The translations under genes were made by a program, and so were the position numbers. Positions 12,681 to 23,359 of a DNA stretch of 64,000 bases are shown piece by piece (the first letter of the stretch is position 1; each line of letters starts with the position of its first letter). The stretch is from Tetranychus cinnabarinus (taxonomy: Eukaryota; Arthropoda; Arachnida; Trombidiformes; Tetranychidae), in assembly GCA_022266195.1 (NCBI GenBank), contig WHVY01000002.1, positions 5,037,001 through 5,101,000 of the forward strand. Reading direction: 5' to 3'. Below the pieces are notes generated by a model. The model was given only the letters and a program-made list of their open reading frames with translations, made no database searches and was not told where the DNA came from.

Positions 12681-13048
12681 AGACCAAAATTATAGATCAC
12701 GAAGTAAGTCGATTGAAAGCCATCTGGGCGCCAGTCGTTTGAAGTATCGACTAAGTCGACAAAGGTTTGTTTTTGTAATAAACATTGTTTGAAAATAACG
12801 TTCATGCAGACAGTGTTAAGCTTTGACCAATACAAATTTCTTATCTTTTTCTCACTTATATTTACATATCTATTCTTTTTAACAATTACTCGAATAGCAC
12901 AAAGTGTCTACAAAATAAGAGAAGTGCAATATGCTTTTTTTTCGATACTTATGTTTAAGCCGAATACGATAGTATCGAACATCTCTAGCCTGAGCTCTAT
13001 CCTGTTTTATCAATCCTTTAATATTTTTATGAAGCATATCAAAATGCA

Positions 13049-13257
13049 GCAAATCATCACACGTGTCAGCAGCTACTCAAATGACTAGTCACTTTGGTAT
13101 GTCAATCTTGGAAGAAGCAATTCATGAATCAAAGCCCATATCTGAAGTTGTCAATTGGCCTTTGATTGTGCAGAAATATTATGAATCAATAGGAGTGGCC
13201 TCACCTAACACTGGAACTGATCAAGATGAGATCATGGATGATGCCTCAAATGAATGA
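13049..13257 (+). pseudogene. Copy B of nompC terminal exon (5'-truncated)
   Basis: Matches the nompC last exon from about 7124 to the stop, with a few substitutions (one changes LEAAI to LEEAI). Its 5' breakpoint lies inside the exon and joins it to the sequence ending atcaaaatgcag. The same junction occurs in copy C. The remaining frame is open (64-70 residues), but there is no acceptor or start context to make it a gene. Confidence 0.8.
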
Positions 13258-13582
13258 GCTTATCAATTTTAACCCAAAATTTTAAATAAACTTGCAAATG
13301 TTTGTTAGTCAGGATAAATATTTGAACCAAGCTTATCATTGTAAAATAATCTCATAATATCCTGGATTCCGATTGACTGACATATTAATGAAAATGAATT
13401 GAAACTTTAATTTTCTCCTCTTACTGTTCAATCGTTCATTTTAAAGCGCCGATTAAATTCAACAACATGTAATTTCAAATGATATTAACAATTAGATTAT
13501 TGTTATTCATGGAGTATTGAGGATAGACAATACTATCCTATTAATTTCGTTGTAATTTTAAAAAGTTCAAACAAACTTTAAT

Positions 13583-15341
13583 TTATTGTGTTAATTTCCG
13601 TTCCAAACAAAGGTTGATCGAGTCGGTTGATACAAATCCAAAGGTAAAAGTTTTAAGAACATTAGATTCGCTTTCACAATGAATGATTCGACCGATTGAT
13701 TTCCATCTTTGAGTACTGACATTGAAACAGAAAACATCTTTTGTCGATTTATCCATCAAAATAACTCCATCATCACCAGCTTGCTTGCATGTTAAAATTA
13801 AGTTATCGAATTTTAAATTTTCAAACCTTTGGAGTCCTATGTTTTTAAACTCGAGATTACGGTCAATGTTGAACTGGAAAAATTCAAGTTTATCAGTCAG
13901 CACATAAACATTGTTGTCCAAAACAGTTGCAAGGGAAGTGTGTTCACAGCGATGAAAATCAGAAATGTTAGTACAAATATAAAATGACTCCGGTGTAAAA
14001 ATATTGGATGGATTCTCCAAACATCTAAGCTTATATCCCTTGTTACGAATAAGAATGAACTTTTCGGCAGCTTCGAGAAGTAAAAATTCTAAATTTGGAC
14101 ATGAACTTTCCTCGTCTATTTTTGCCTTATCGATAAAGGATTCCAGACTAAAATGTACAAAAAAATGTTATAAAAAATTAAGCATGTGAAAAGTATTCAT
14201 TATGAGCTAAAAGAAACTTTACGATAGTGTCGAGAGAGCAACAATATGGAGATTTTTAATTTACAAACTTTAGTAAATTTTCCTTAAATGAAGAGGATTG
14301 GATAATTAATATGGGAAAATATATTAATTTAGGACAGGGATTACTAACCTGTTCTGCGATCCGAAAATTAATTTATGAATTTCACAGTAATGACGTTTAT
14401 AAGACTCAAAATCCAGTAGACGATATTTGTTCTGTTTCCAATCAATTCGTATCATTTGTCTTCCAGAATCGAATAGAATGTCAGAAACATGTTTACCGTC
14501 GGAAAAATTTAAAGGCAATAATTCATCTGATTGAATTACTTGATTAATAAATGGCATGAAATTACGATCAAGCAATTTCACTCGCAATTCATTGTCGCAC
14601 ACTTTTTCAAGCATGACAAAAATTACCTAGTTTAGTTCGGTCGACACTACATTTACAATTATTATGCAGGCATCTTTCTAGGTTCCATGCAGAAAGTTTA
14701 TACAGTTCATTTTCTTTTATTTTAGATAAATCGTTATCTTCCAAATTGCACCATCGAATCAACTTCAACAATCCTTCGAGATAACACTTTCTAGAATCAG
14801 CTTTGAAGTCTATCCATTTGATGATTGCATCAAATACTTGGTATTCTGAATGAATCATCAAGTCCAAAGCACATATGTATTCAATCGTTTCAATCGGGTA
14901 ATCAAACCAAACAGTTGTGTTTGCTATCTTCAAGAAAAAACGACAGATGAAAGCATCGAGAGTATCAGAATTGATCAATGCAGATGTTGAGGCCACTTGA
15001 GGTATAACAACAGGAAGATACTTAGTAGAAAATTTTTCACTGAAATAATCGGCACAATTTTGTATCAAATTATCCCCAATATTGAAATAGTCCATCATGC
15101 TGTACAGATTCATTACAAAATCCATCTCAATTAATATATTGCCCGATTCAAGCCAATCGAGAAACGATTTCAGAGCCTTTTCATCAAAATCCAGTTCAAC
15201 TTTGTTTTCCTTTGATTCCAAACATTCATGATTTAACATTCTTTCAAAATGAGGTATTTTACAAATCAGTTTCTTACTAACTCGATGTTTCATTGATCGA
15301 TTCACAATTGTGAGTTGGTCATCAGTCCCTAATGAATCCAT
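13583..15341 (-). pseudogene. BTB-BACK-Kelch-like A3, one frameshift
   Basis: Exons 15341-14349 and 14147-13583. Everything needed for a 518-residue protein is present except for one extra T in a T-run near 14620, which shifts the frame after the RTKLGNF segment at the end of the BACK region. Downstream the original frame reopens (MLEKVCDNELRV onward), and exon 2 is intact and joins in phase 2. It may be a young pseudogene, a sequencing or assembly error in a homopolymer, or a truncated BTB-BACK protein of about 248 residues. BTB, BACK and Kelch-like regions are otherwise as in the paralogues. Confidence 0.75.
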
Positions 15342-15400
15342 AGTTGAACACATTAATATGTTTGGGTTCAGGAGTTGCCTAGTGTGAAATCAAATAGGAT

Positions 15401-15413
15401 AGGTCACAGGTAA
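15401..15413. promoter_or_regulatory. DR1-like site upstream of A3
   Basis: AGGTCA-C-AGGTAA, 60 bp upstream of the A3 start codon, in the block shared by the array. The second half-site is degenerate. Confidence 0.35.
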
Positions 15414-15450
15414 GACCAAAAGCAGTGATGTGCAATATCCATTTTCCCGA

Positions 15451-15478
15451 TATCGATATTTTAGCCAAAATATCGATA
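15451..15478. promoter_or_regulatory. TATCGATA pair upstream of A3
   Basis: Two exact TATCGATA octamers, at 15451-15458 and 15471-15478, 110 and 130 bp upstream of the A3 start. The flanks read cagtgatgtgcaatatc on one side and gatatt-cgaacatct on the other strand sense. These resemble imperfect inverted ends of a tiny hAT-like element, so the motifs may be transposon-derived. Confidence 0.4.
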
Positions 15479-15583
15479 ACGATAATATCGAACATCTCTA
15501 GCCCAAATACGGTACACTAAAAATGAGTTCTGTCCTGTTTCATCAATCCTTTAATATTTTTTATGAAGCATATCAAAATGCAG

Positions 15584-15794
15584 GAAATCATCACACGTGT
15601 CAGCAGCTACTCAAATCACTACTAGTCACTTTGGTATGTCAATCTTGGAAGAAGCAATTCATGAATCAAAGCCCATATCTGAAGTTGTCAATTGGCCTTT
15701 GATTGTGCAGAAATATTATGAATCAATAGGAGTGGCCTCACCTAACACTGGAACCTATCAAGATGAGATCATGGATGATGCTTCAAATGAATGA
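15584..15794 (+). pseudogene. Copy C of nompC terminal exon (5'-truncated)
   Basis: Same internal breakpoint as copy B (aaatcatcacacgtgtcagc follows atcaaaatgcag), so B and C come from one duplication event. It has a 3-bp insertion (an extra ACT codon) and a D-to-Y change near the end, but the frame stays open to the stop. Confidence 0.8.
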
Positions 15795-16134
15795 GCTTAT
15801 CGATTTTAACCCAAAATTTTAAATAACGTTGGTCAGGATAAATGTTTGAATAAAGTTTATCATTGTAAAATAATTTCGAGATATCCTGACTCACAAACTA
15901 AACTTGTCAAATTGACTGACATATTAATGAAAATGAATTGATGCTTTATTTTTCTCCTCTTACTGTTCAATCGTTTATTTTAAAGCGCCGATTAAATCCA
16001 ATCAACATGTAATTTCAAATGATATTAACAATTAGATTTTTGTCATTCATGGAGTATTCATAGACTTGAGGATAGACAATGTTACCTTTTTCGTTGTAAT
16101 TTCAAAACGTTCAAAAAACTTTCTTTTATTGTGT

Positions 16135-17912
16135 TCATTTACGTTCCAAAAAAAGGTTAATCGAGTCGGTTGATACAAATCCAAAAGTAAAAGTTTTAAG
16201 ATCATTAGATTCGCTTTTAGAATCAATGATTCGACCGATTGATTTCCATCTTTGAGTGCTGACATTGAAACAGAAAACATCTTTTGTCGATTTATCCATC
16301 AAAATAACTCCATCATCACCAGCTTGCTTGCATGTTAAAAGTAAGTTATCGAAGTTTAATCTATTTGCAAACCTTTGAAGTCCTATGTTTTTAAACTCGA
16401 GATTACGGTCAATGTTGAACTGGAAAAATTCAAGATTCCTTGTCAGCACATAAACATTGTTGTCCAAAACAGTTGCCAGGGAAGTGTGTTCACAGCGATG
16501 GAAATTAGAGTTTTTAGTAAAAATATTAATGTATTGCTTAAGTTTAAAAATATTAATGGATGATGGATTCTCCAAACATCTGAACTTATATTCATCGTTA
16601 CGAATAAGAATGAACTTTTCGGCAGCTTCGAGAAGTCCTAAAAATTCTAAACTTGACCATGAACTTTCCCCGTCTATTTTTGTCTTCTCGATACAGGATT
16701 CCAGACTAAAATGTACAAAAAAATGTTATAAAAAATCAAAGCATGAAAAGTATTCATTGTGAGCTAAAAGAAACTTTAAGATAGCGTCGAGAGGCTGGAA
16801 CAACGATGTTCATCAATATGAGTATTTTTAGTTTACGAAGTTTAGTAAATTTTTCTTAAATGGCGAGGATTGGATAATGATTCAAGGCAAATATATTAAT
16901 TCAGGATACGAATTACCTACCTTTTCTGAGATCCAAAGATGAATCCAAAAATGTCACGGTAATGACTTCCATAAGAAAAAATATCTAGTAGACGATATTT
17001 TTTTTGTTTCCAATCAATTCGAATCATTTGTTTTCCAGAATCAAATGGAATATCAGAAACATGATTACCGTGGCCAAAATTTAAAGGCAATAATTCATCT
17101 GATTGAATTACTTGATTAATAAATGGCATGAAATTACGATCAAGCACTTTGACTCGCAATTTATTGTCCAGCAATTTTTCAAGTATGATGAAATTACCTT
17201 GTTTAGTTCGGTCGACACTACATTTACAATTAGAGTGCAGACATGATTCTATATTCAATTTTAAAGATCTAAAAAAATCATTTTCCATTATTTTAGATAA
17301 ATCGTTATCTTCCAAATTGCACCATCGAATCAACTTCAACAATCCTCTAAGATGCCACTTTCTAGAATCAACTTTAAAAGTCGCCCATTTGATGATTGCA
17401 TTGAAAACTTGGTATTCTGAATGAATCATCAGGTCCAAAGCACAAATGTATTCAATAGTTTCAATTGGATAATCCAACCAAACATTTGTGTTTGCTATCT
17501 TCAAGAAATAACGACAGATGAAAGCATCGAGAGTATCAAAATTGATCAATGCAGATGTTGAGGTCACTTGAGGTATAACAGCAGGAAAATATTCACTACA
17601 AAAATTTTGACTGAAATAATCGGCACAATTTTGTATCAAACTATCTCTAATACTGAAATAGTCCATAATGTTGTACAGATTTATTACAAAATCCATCTCA
17701 ATTAAAATATTACCCGATTCAAGCCAATTGAGAAACGATTTCAGAGCCTTTTCATCAAAATCCAGTTCAACTTTGTTTTCCTTTGATTCCAAACATTCAT
17801 GGCTTAACATTCTTTCAAAATGAGGTATTTTACGAACCAGTTTTTTGCTAATCCGATGTTCAACTGATCGATTCACAATTGTAAGATTATCATTAGTCCC
17901 TAATGAAGCCAT
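16135..17912 (-). CDS. BTB-BACK-Kelch-like protein A4
   Basis: Exons 17912-16921 and 16705-16135 join in phase 2 to give 520 residues. The start at MASLGTNDNL aligns with the family; the frame is open about 84 codons farther upstream, but that stretch is repeat-like promoter DNA. BTB (HRISKKLVRKIPHFERM), BACK (LDAFICRYFLKIANTNVW) and the Kelch-like half (CFNVSTQRWKSIG) are complete. A substitution creates a TGA three codons earlier than in the paralogues, so it ends LERK rather than LERKLTQ. Intron 215 bp. Confidence 0.85.
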
Positions 17913-17985
17913 AGTTGAATACTTAAATTTGAAAAAAGTAAAGAGTTTGGGTTTAGGAGTTGAATAGTGGCAAATCAAGTAGGAC

Positions 17986-18046
17986 AGGTAACAGGTGATT
18001 ACCAAAACCAGTGATGTGCGATATCCATTTTTTTTTGGTATCGATA
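17986..18046. promoter_or_regulatory. DR1-like site and TATCGATA upstream of A4
   Basis: AGGTAA-C-AGGTGA at 17986-17998, 74 bp upstream of the start, is a weaker DR1-like site with a changed first half. An exact TATCGATA lies at 18039-18046, 127 bp upstream. Order and spacing match A1, A3 and A6. Confidence 0.35.
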
Positions 18047-18184
18047 TTTTAGCCAAAATATCGAAAATTATCAAAGATAACGATAATATCGAACATCTAT
18101 AGCCCAAATACGATACTCGAATATCTACCGCAAAATGGGTTCTGCCCTGTAAATAATGAAGCATAAATTAATAGTGGTCTTAAC

Positions 18185-18250
18185 TAACACTGGAACTGAG
18201 CAAGATGAGATCATGGATGATGCCTCTAATGCTTATCAGTTTTAACCCAA
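18185..18250 (+). pseudogene. Copy D of nompC terminal exon (short remnant)
   Basis: Only the last ~45 bases of the coding part plus the start of the 3' flank remain (taacactggaactgagcaag onward). The end is altered, so the normal stop is lost. It still marks the boundary between two repeat units. Confidence 0.7.
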
Positions 18251-18557
18251 AATTTTAAATGAACTCAGAAATGTTTGAATTAAGTTTATCACTGTGAAAT
18301 AACTCAAGATATCCTGATTCGGATTGATTGACATATCAATGAAATTGAAGTGCAGCTTTATTTTTCTCCGCTAACTGTTCAATCGTTCATTTTCAAGCAC
18401 CTATTAAATTTAAACCATTTAATTTCAAAGGCTATTAGATTATTGTCGATCCATATTTCATGGAATATACCTGCCCTTGATAGGACAGGATAGGATTGTT
18501 GGATAGACAATACTATTAATTTCGTTGTAATTTTAAAAAGTTCAAAAAAACTTTTTT

Positions 18558-20193
18558 TTATTGTGTTAATTCACGTTCCAAACAAAGGTTAATCGAGTCA
18601 GTTGATACAAATCCAAAAGTAAAAGTTTTAATAACAGCAAATTGGCTTCTAGAATCAATGATTCGACCGATTGATTTCCATTTTTGAGTGCTGACATTGA
18701 AACAGAAAACATCTTTTGTGCATTTATCATACAAAATAACTCCATCATCACCAGCTTGCTTGGATGTTAAAATTAAGTTATTGAAGTTTTTATCTTCAAA
18801 CCCTTGAAGTCTTGTCTTTTCAAAAATATTACGGTCAATGTTGAACTGGAAAAAATCAAGATCCTTTGTCAGCACATAAACATTGTTGTCCAAGATAGTT
18901 GACAAGTAAAAATAGTTGGCGACATCAGCATTATTAATGTCCATAGCAGATGGAGTCTCCCAATATCTGAACTTATATTCATCATTATCAACAAGAATAA
19001 ACTTTTCGGCAGCCTCGAGAAGTAAATGATTATATGTGTAGTTTGGTATGTAACTTGCGTTTTCTGGTTTTTTCTTCTCAATATGGGATTCCACACTGAA
19101 ATGTACAAAAATGTTATAAAACATTAAAACATTACAAGTATTCATCAAAGAGTTAGTGTCGGAATGTGAACCTTGGATTATGGATTACTAACCTGTTCTG
19201 AGCTCCAAAAATTAATCTATGAATTTCACAGTAATGATTTTTATAAGAATCAAAATTCAGTAGACGATATTTGTTCTGTTTCCAATCAATTGTTATCATT
19301 TGTCTTCCAGAAGCCCATGGAATATTAGAAACATATTTACCATATAAAAGATGCAAAGGCTTGAAAGATTCATCTAATTGAATTACTTCATTAATCAATG
19401 GCCGGAAATTACCGTCAAGAACTTTGACACGTAAATTTGTGTTATTTGTTTCTTCAATCACGACAAAACAACCTTGTTTAGTTCGATCCATGCCACAGTT
19501 ACATTTAGATTTGCAATGACTGGATGATTCTGATTCTAAACTAGACGATTCATGCGGTTCATTTTCTTTTATCCTAGGCAAAACGTTATCTTCCAAATGG
19601 CACCATCGAACCAACTTCAACAATCTTTCAAGATAACAATTTCTAGAATCAGCTTTGAAGTCTATCCATTTCATGATTGCATCGAAAACTTGGTATTCTG
19701 AATGAATCATCAGGTCCAAAGCACAAATGTATTCAATTGTTTCAATCGGATACCCAAACCAAAAAGTTGTGTTTGCTATCTTCGAGAAATAACGACAGAT
19801 GAAAGCATTGAGAGTATCAGAGTTGATCAATGCAGATGTTGAAGTCACTTGAGGTATAACAACAGGAAGATACTCGCTAGAAAATTTTTCACTGAAATAA
19901 TTCTTACAATCTTGTATCAAATGATCTTCTATCCCGAAATAGTCTGTTATGGTGCATAGATTTATTATACAATCCATCTCGATGAATATATAACCAAGTT
20001 TAATCCAATCAAGAAACGATTTCAGAGCCTTTTCATCAAAATCCAGTTCAACTTTGTTTTCCCTTGATTCCTTCAAATCCAGGCTCAACATCTTTTCAAA
20101 ATAAGGTACTTTACAAATTAGTTTTTTACTAATACGATGTTCCACTGATCGGTTCACAATTGTAAGCTTATCATCAGTCTCTAATGAATCCAT
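18558..20193 (-). CDS. BTB-BACK-Kelch-like protein A5
   Basis: Exons 20193-19193 and 19095-18558 join in phase 2 to give 512 residues; the intron is only 97 bp. The BTB domain starts MDSLETDDKL and has LSLDLKESREN where most others have LSHECLESKEN. BACK reads NAFICRYFSKIANTTFW. The C-terminal half has Kelch-type blade ends (FQFNID, CFNVSTQKWKSIG) without diglycines. Exon 2 carries SVESHIEKK at its start, as in A6. The A5 and A6 second exons resemble each other more than those of A2-A4. Confidence 0.85.
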
Positions 20194-20253
20194 AGTTGAA
20201 CACTTGAATTTAGAAAAGTAATAGGTTTGGGTTTAAGTGGAATCAAGCAGGGC

Positions 20254-20399
20254 AGGTCACAGGTGATGACCAGAATTAGTGATGTGCAATATCCATTTTT
20301 TTCGATATCGATGTTGAGGCTGGGCCAAAATATCGAGTATTATCGAAATTTAACATATGTTCAATTGCCGGGCTAAAATATCGATAATTCTTATCGATA
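20254..20399. promoter_or_regulatory. DR1-like site and TATCGATA motifs upstream of A5
   Basis: AGGTCA-C-AGGTGA at 20254-20266, 61 bp upstream of the start. TATCGATG (one mismatch) lies at 20306-20313, and exact TATCGATA at 20379-20386 and 20392-20399. Confidence 0.4.
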
Positions 20400-20509
20400 A
20401 CGATAATATCGAACATAATAAGCATAAAATGGGCCTAAGTAGCCTCTAACATATGAAATGCGAGGAGCAACTTGGTGAATTTCCCCCCTCAAAACTTCTG
20501 AAGTTTTAC

Positions 20510-20706
20510 AATCGACCATTAAGAACTATTAACAAGCAAATCAAATACATGTACTAACAGTATGGGTAGTTAGTGATAGTTTTAAAAAATGAATAGCACA
20601 ATAACATGATAAACAAACAAAATATTAGCTAAATTGCAATAATCAACTAAAAGTACAATTTGGTCAAAAATCATATTAAAAAAGTCACATTTTAGATTTT
20701 GACTCA
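20510..20706 (-). repeat. Duplicated 3' flank of the amino acid transporter
   Basis: This stretch matches the sequence just downstream of the transporter stop (about 23170-23345), including aaaatgaatagcacaa and ttggtcaaaaat. It stops before the coding part of exon 8. It is joined through a short filler to nompC-exon copy E, a shorter version of the junction seen at 10.3 kb. Confidence 0.7.
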
Positions 20707-20739
20707 GGATCTACTGATCACACTGATCTACTGGAATGG

Positions 20740-21042
20740 ATGAAAGAAATGGCTCTGGCTAAGAAAGCTTTCGGTCATCTAACTCATCAAAGACCAAGTG
20801 TAATCGCTGCCAGACAATTATTAAGCCGCAAATCATCACAAATGTCAGCAGCTACTCAAATGACTAGTCACTTTGGTATGTCAATCTTGGAAGCAGCAAT
20901 TCATGAATCAAAGCCCATATCTGAAGTTGTCAATTGGCCTTTGATTGTACAGAAATATTATGAATCAATAGGAGTGGCCTCACCTAACACTGGAACTGAT
21001 CAAGATGAGATCATGGATGATGCCTCTGGAAAAAATTCCTAA
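20740..21042 (+). pseudogene. Copy E of nompC terminal exon
   Basis: Same 5' junction as copy A (atctactggaatgg then atgaaagaaatgg), and 98 residues nearly identical to the nompC tail. The end differs: the final NE-stop is replaced by GKNS-stop because another breakpoint falls just before the normal stop. The nompC 3' flank is missing here, so this unit lost it by deletion. Confidence 0.8.
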
Positions 21043-21123
21043 GCGTTAAAACGTATAGATGAAAATTATCAATGATAGACAGTGCACTCAGTTTATGAAT
21101 GATTGTATCGAAAAAGCTTTACT

Positions 21124-22915
21124 TTATTGTGTCAATTTACGTTCCAAGCAAAGGTTGATCGAGTCAATTGATACAAATCCAAAGGTGAAAGTTTTAAGAG
21201 CATTAGATCCGCTTTGACCTTCTGCAGATTTGCTTTTACAATCAATTATCCCACCGATTGACTTCCATTTTTGAGTGCTGACATTGAAACAGAGGACATT
21301 TTTTGTATATCCATTAATCAAAATAACTCCATCATCGCCAGCTTGCTTGGATGTTAAAAGAAAGTTATGGAAGTTCGTTTTATTAATATTTTTAACCCTC
21401 TGAAGTTCTATCTTTTCAAACTTATTATTACGGCCAATGTTGAACTTAAAAAATTCAAGATTACTCGTCAGCACATAAACATTATTGCCCAAAATAGTTG
21501 CCAAGTCAGTAGGTCCTTTGCAACCATAAGCATTATCAATGTCCATGGCATATGGAGTCTCCCAATATCTGAACTTATATTCATCATTACGAACAAGAAT
21601 GAACTTTTCGGCAGCTTCGAGAAGAAAATGTTTATATACTGACTTTGAACTTATGTCGTACATGTTTGTCTTCTCAATATGCGATTCCACACTAAAATGT
21701 ACAAAAATGTTATAAAACATTAAAATTATGAGCTTGAGGTCAGCATCATTTTGAGCAAGAGGAAACTTCGCGTTGAAGCCGGAAAGTGAACCTTAACAAT
21801 GTGTATTGCTAAAATTATTTCAATTCCAAACAATAGTAAATTTTCCTTAAATGAAGGTAATTGGTAAAAATTGAAGGCAAGTATATCAAATTTAGGACAC
21901 GGATTACTAACCTGTTATGAGATCCGTAAATTAATCTATGAATTTCACAGTAATGATGTTTATAAGAATCAAAATCCAGTAGACGATAACTGTTCTGTTT
22001 CCAATCAATCATTATCATTTGTCGTCCAGAATTAAATGAAATATCAGAAAAATATTTACCATATAAAAGATGCAAAGGCTTGAAAGATTCATCTAATTGA
22101 ATTACTTCATTAACCAATGGTCGGAAATCACCGTCAAGAACTTTGACTCGTAAATGTTTGTTATTCAGTTCTTCAATCGCGACAAAACAACCTTGTTTAG
22201 TTCGATCCAAGCCACAGTTACAATTAGATTTGCCATGACTGGATAATTCTGATTCTAAATTGAAAGATTCATACAGTTCATTTCCTTTTATTTTAGATAA
22301 ATCGTTATCTTCCAAATGGCACCATCGAACCAACTTCAACAATCTTTCAAGATAACAATTTCTAGAATCAGCTTTGAAGTCTATCCATTTGATGATTGCA
22401 TCGAAAACTTGGTATTCTGAATGAATCATCAGGTCCAAAGCACAAATGTATTCAATTGTTTCAATTGGATAATCAAACCAAACATTTGTGTTTGCTATCT
22501 TCGAGAAATAACGACAGATGAAAGCATCAAGAGTATCAGAGTTGATCAATGCAGATGTTGAGGTCACTTGAGGTATAACAACAGGAAGATATTCACTACA
22601 AAAATTTTCATCAAAATAATCAATACAATCTTGTATCAAATTATCTTTTATCCCGAAATAGTCCGTTATAGTGCAGAGATTTATTATATAATCCATCTCG
22701 ATGAATATATAATCAAGTTCAATCCAATCAAGAAAAGATTTCAGTGCCTTTTCATCAAAATCTAGTTCAACTTTGTTTTCCTTTGATTCCAAACATTCAT
22801 GGCTTAACATTCTTTCAAAATAAGGTATTTTACGAACCAGTTTTTTGCTAATCCGATTTTCAACTGATCGATTCACAATTGTAATAAGTTGATCATCAGT
22901 CTCTAATGAAGCCAT
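21124..22915 (-). CDS. BTB-BACK-Kelch-like protein A6
   Basis: Exons 22915-21912 and 21691-21124 join in phase 2 to give 523 residues. The start MASLETDDQL is followed by an extra isoleucine (LITIVNR). BTB, BACK and the propeller-like half are complete. An insertion near the end (SKSAEGQSGSNALK) lengthens a loop relative to A1-A5. It is the copy next to the transporter gene, probably at the position of the ancestral gene's upstream neighbour. Confidence 0.85.
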
Positions 22916-22987
22916 ACTTGAACACTTATTTGTAGAAAGTAATAGGTTTAGGTGTGTGGCGTTGAATAGTGTGGAACCAAGTAGGAC

Positions 22988-23078
22988 AGGTCACAGGTGA
23001 TGACCAGAATTAGTGATATACAATATCCATATTTCCGGTATCGATAATAAGGTCGAATATCGATAATTATTATCGATA
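22988..23078. promoter_or_regulatory. DR1-like site and TATCGATA cluster upstream of A6
   Basis: AGGTCA-C-AGGTGA at 22988-23000, 73 bp upstream of the start, is followed by three exact TATCGATA octamers at 23039-23046, 23058-23065 and 23071-23078. Confidence 0.4.
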
Positions 23079-23359
23079 ACGATAATATCGAACATAACTG
23101 ACCATGATCGTAGCCTCTAAGAAATGAAATGTAAAAGCAACTTTCCGAAAACTTCTGAAGTCACATAACCGACCATTGAAAACTAACAAGTCAATTAAAT
23201 GCTAGCAGCGGCAGTGATAATTTTAAAAATGAATAGCACAATGACATGATAAACAAAAAAATATCAGCTAAATTGTAATAATCAACAAAAAGTACAATTT
23301 GGTCAAAAATTATATTAAAAAAGTCACATTTTAGATCTTGGCTTAGATTCAGGTGAAAT

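Noticed and set aside
13063..13257. Open frame as an independent small gene
   Set aside because: It is the truncated nompC exon copy B, lacking any start or splice context.
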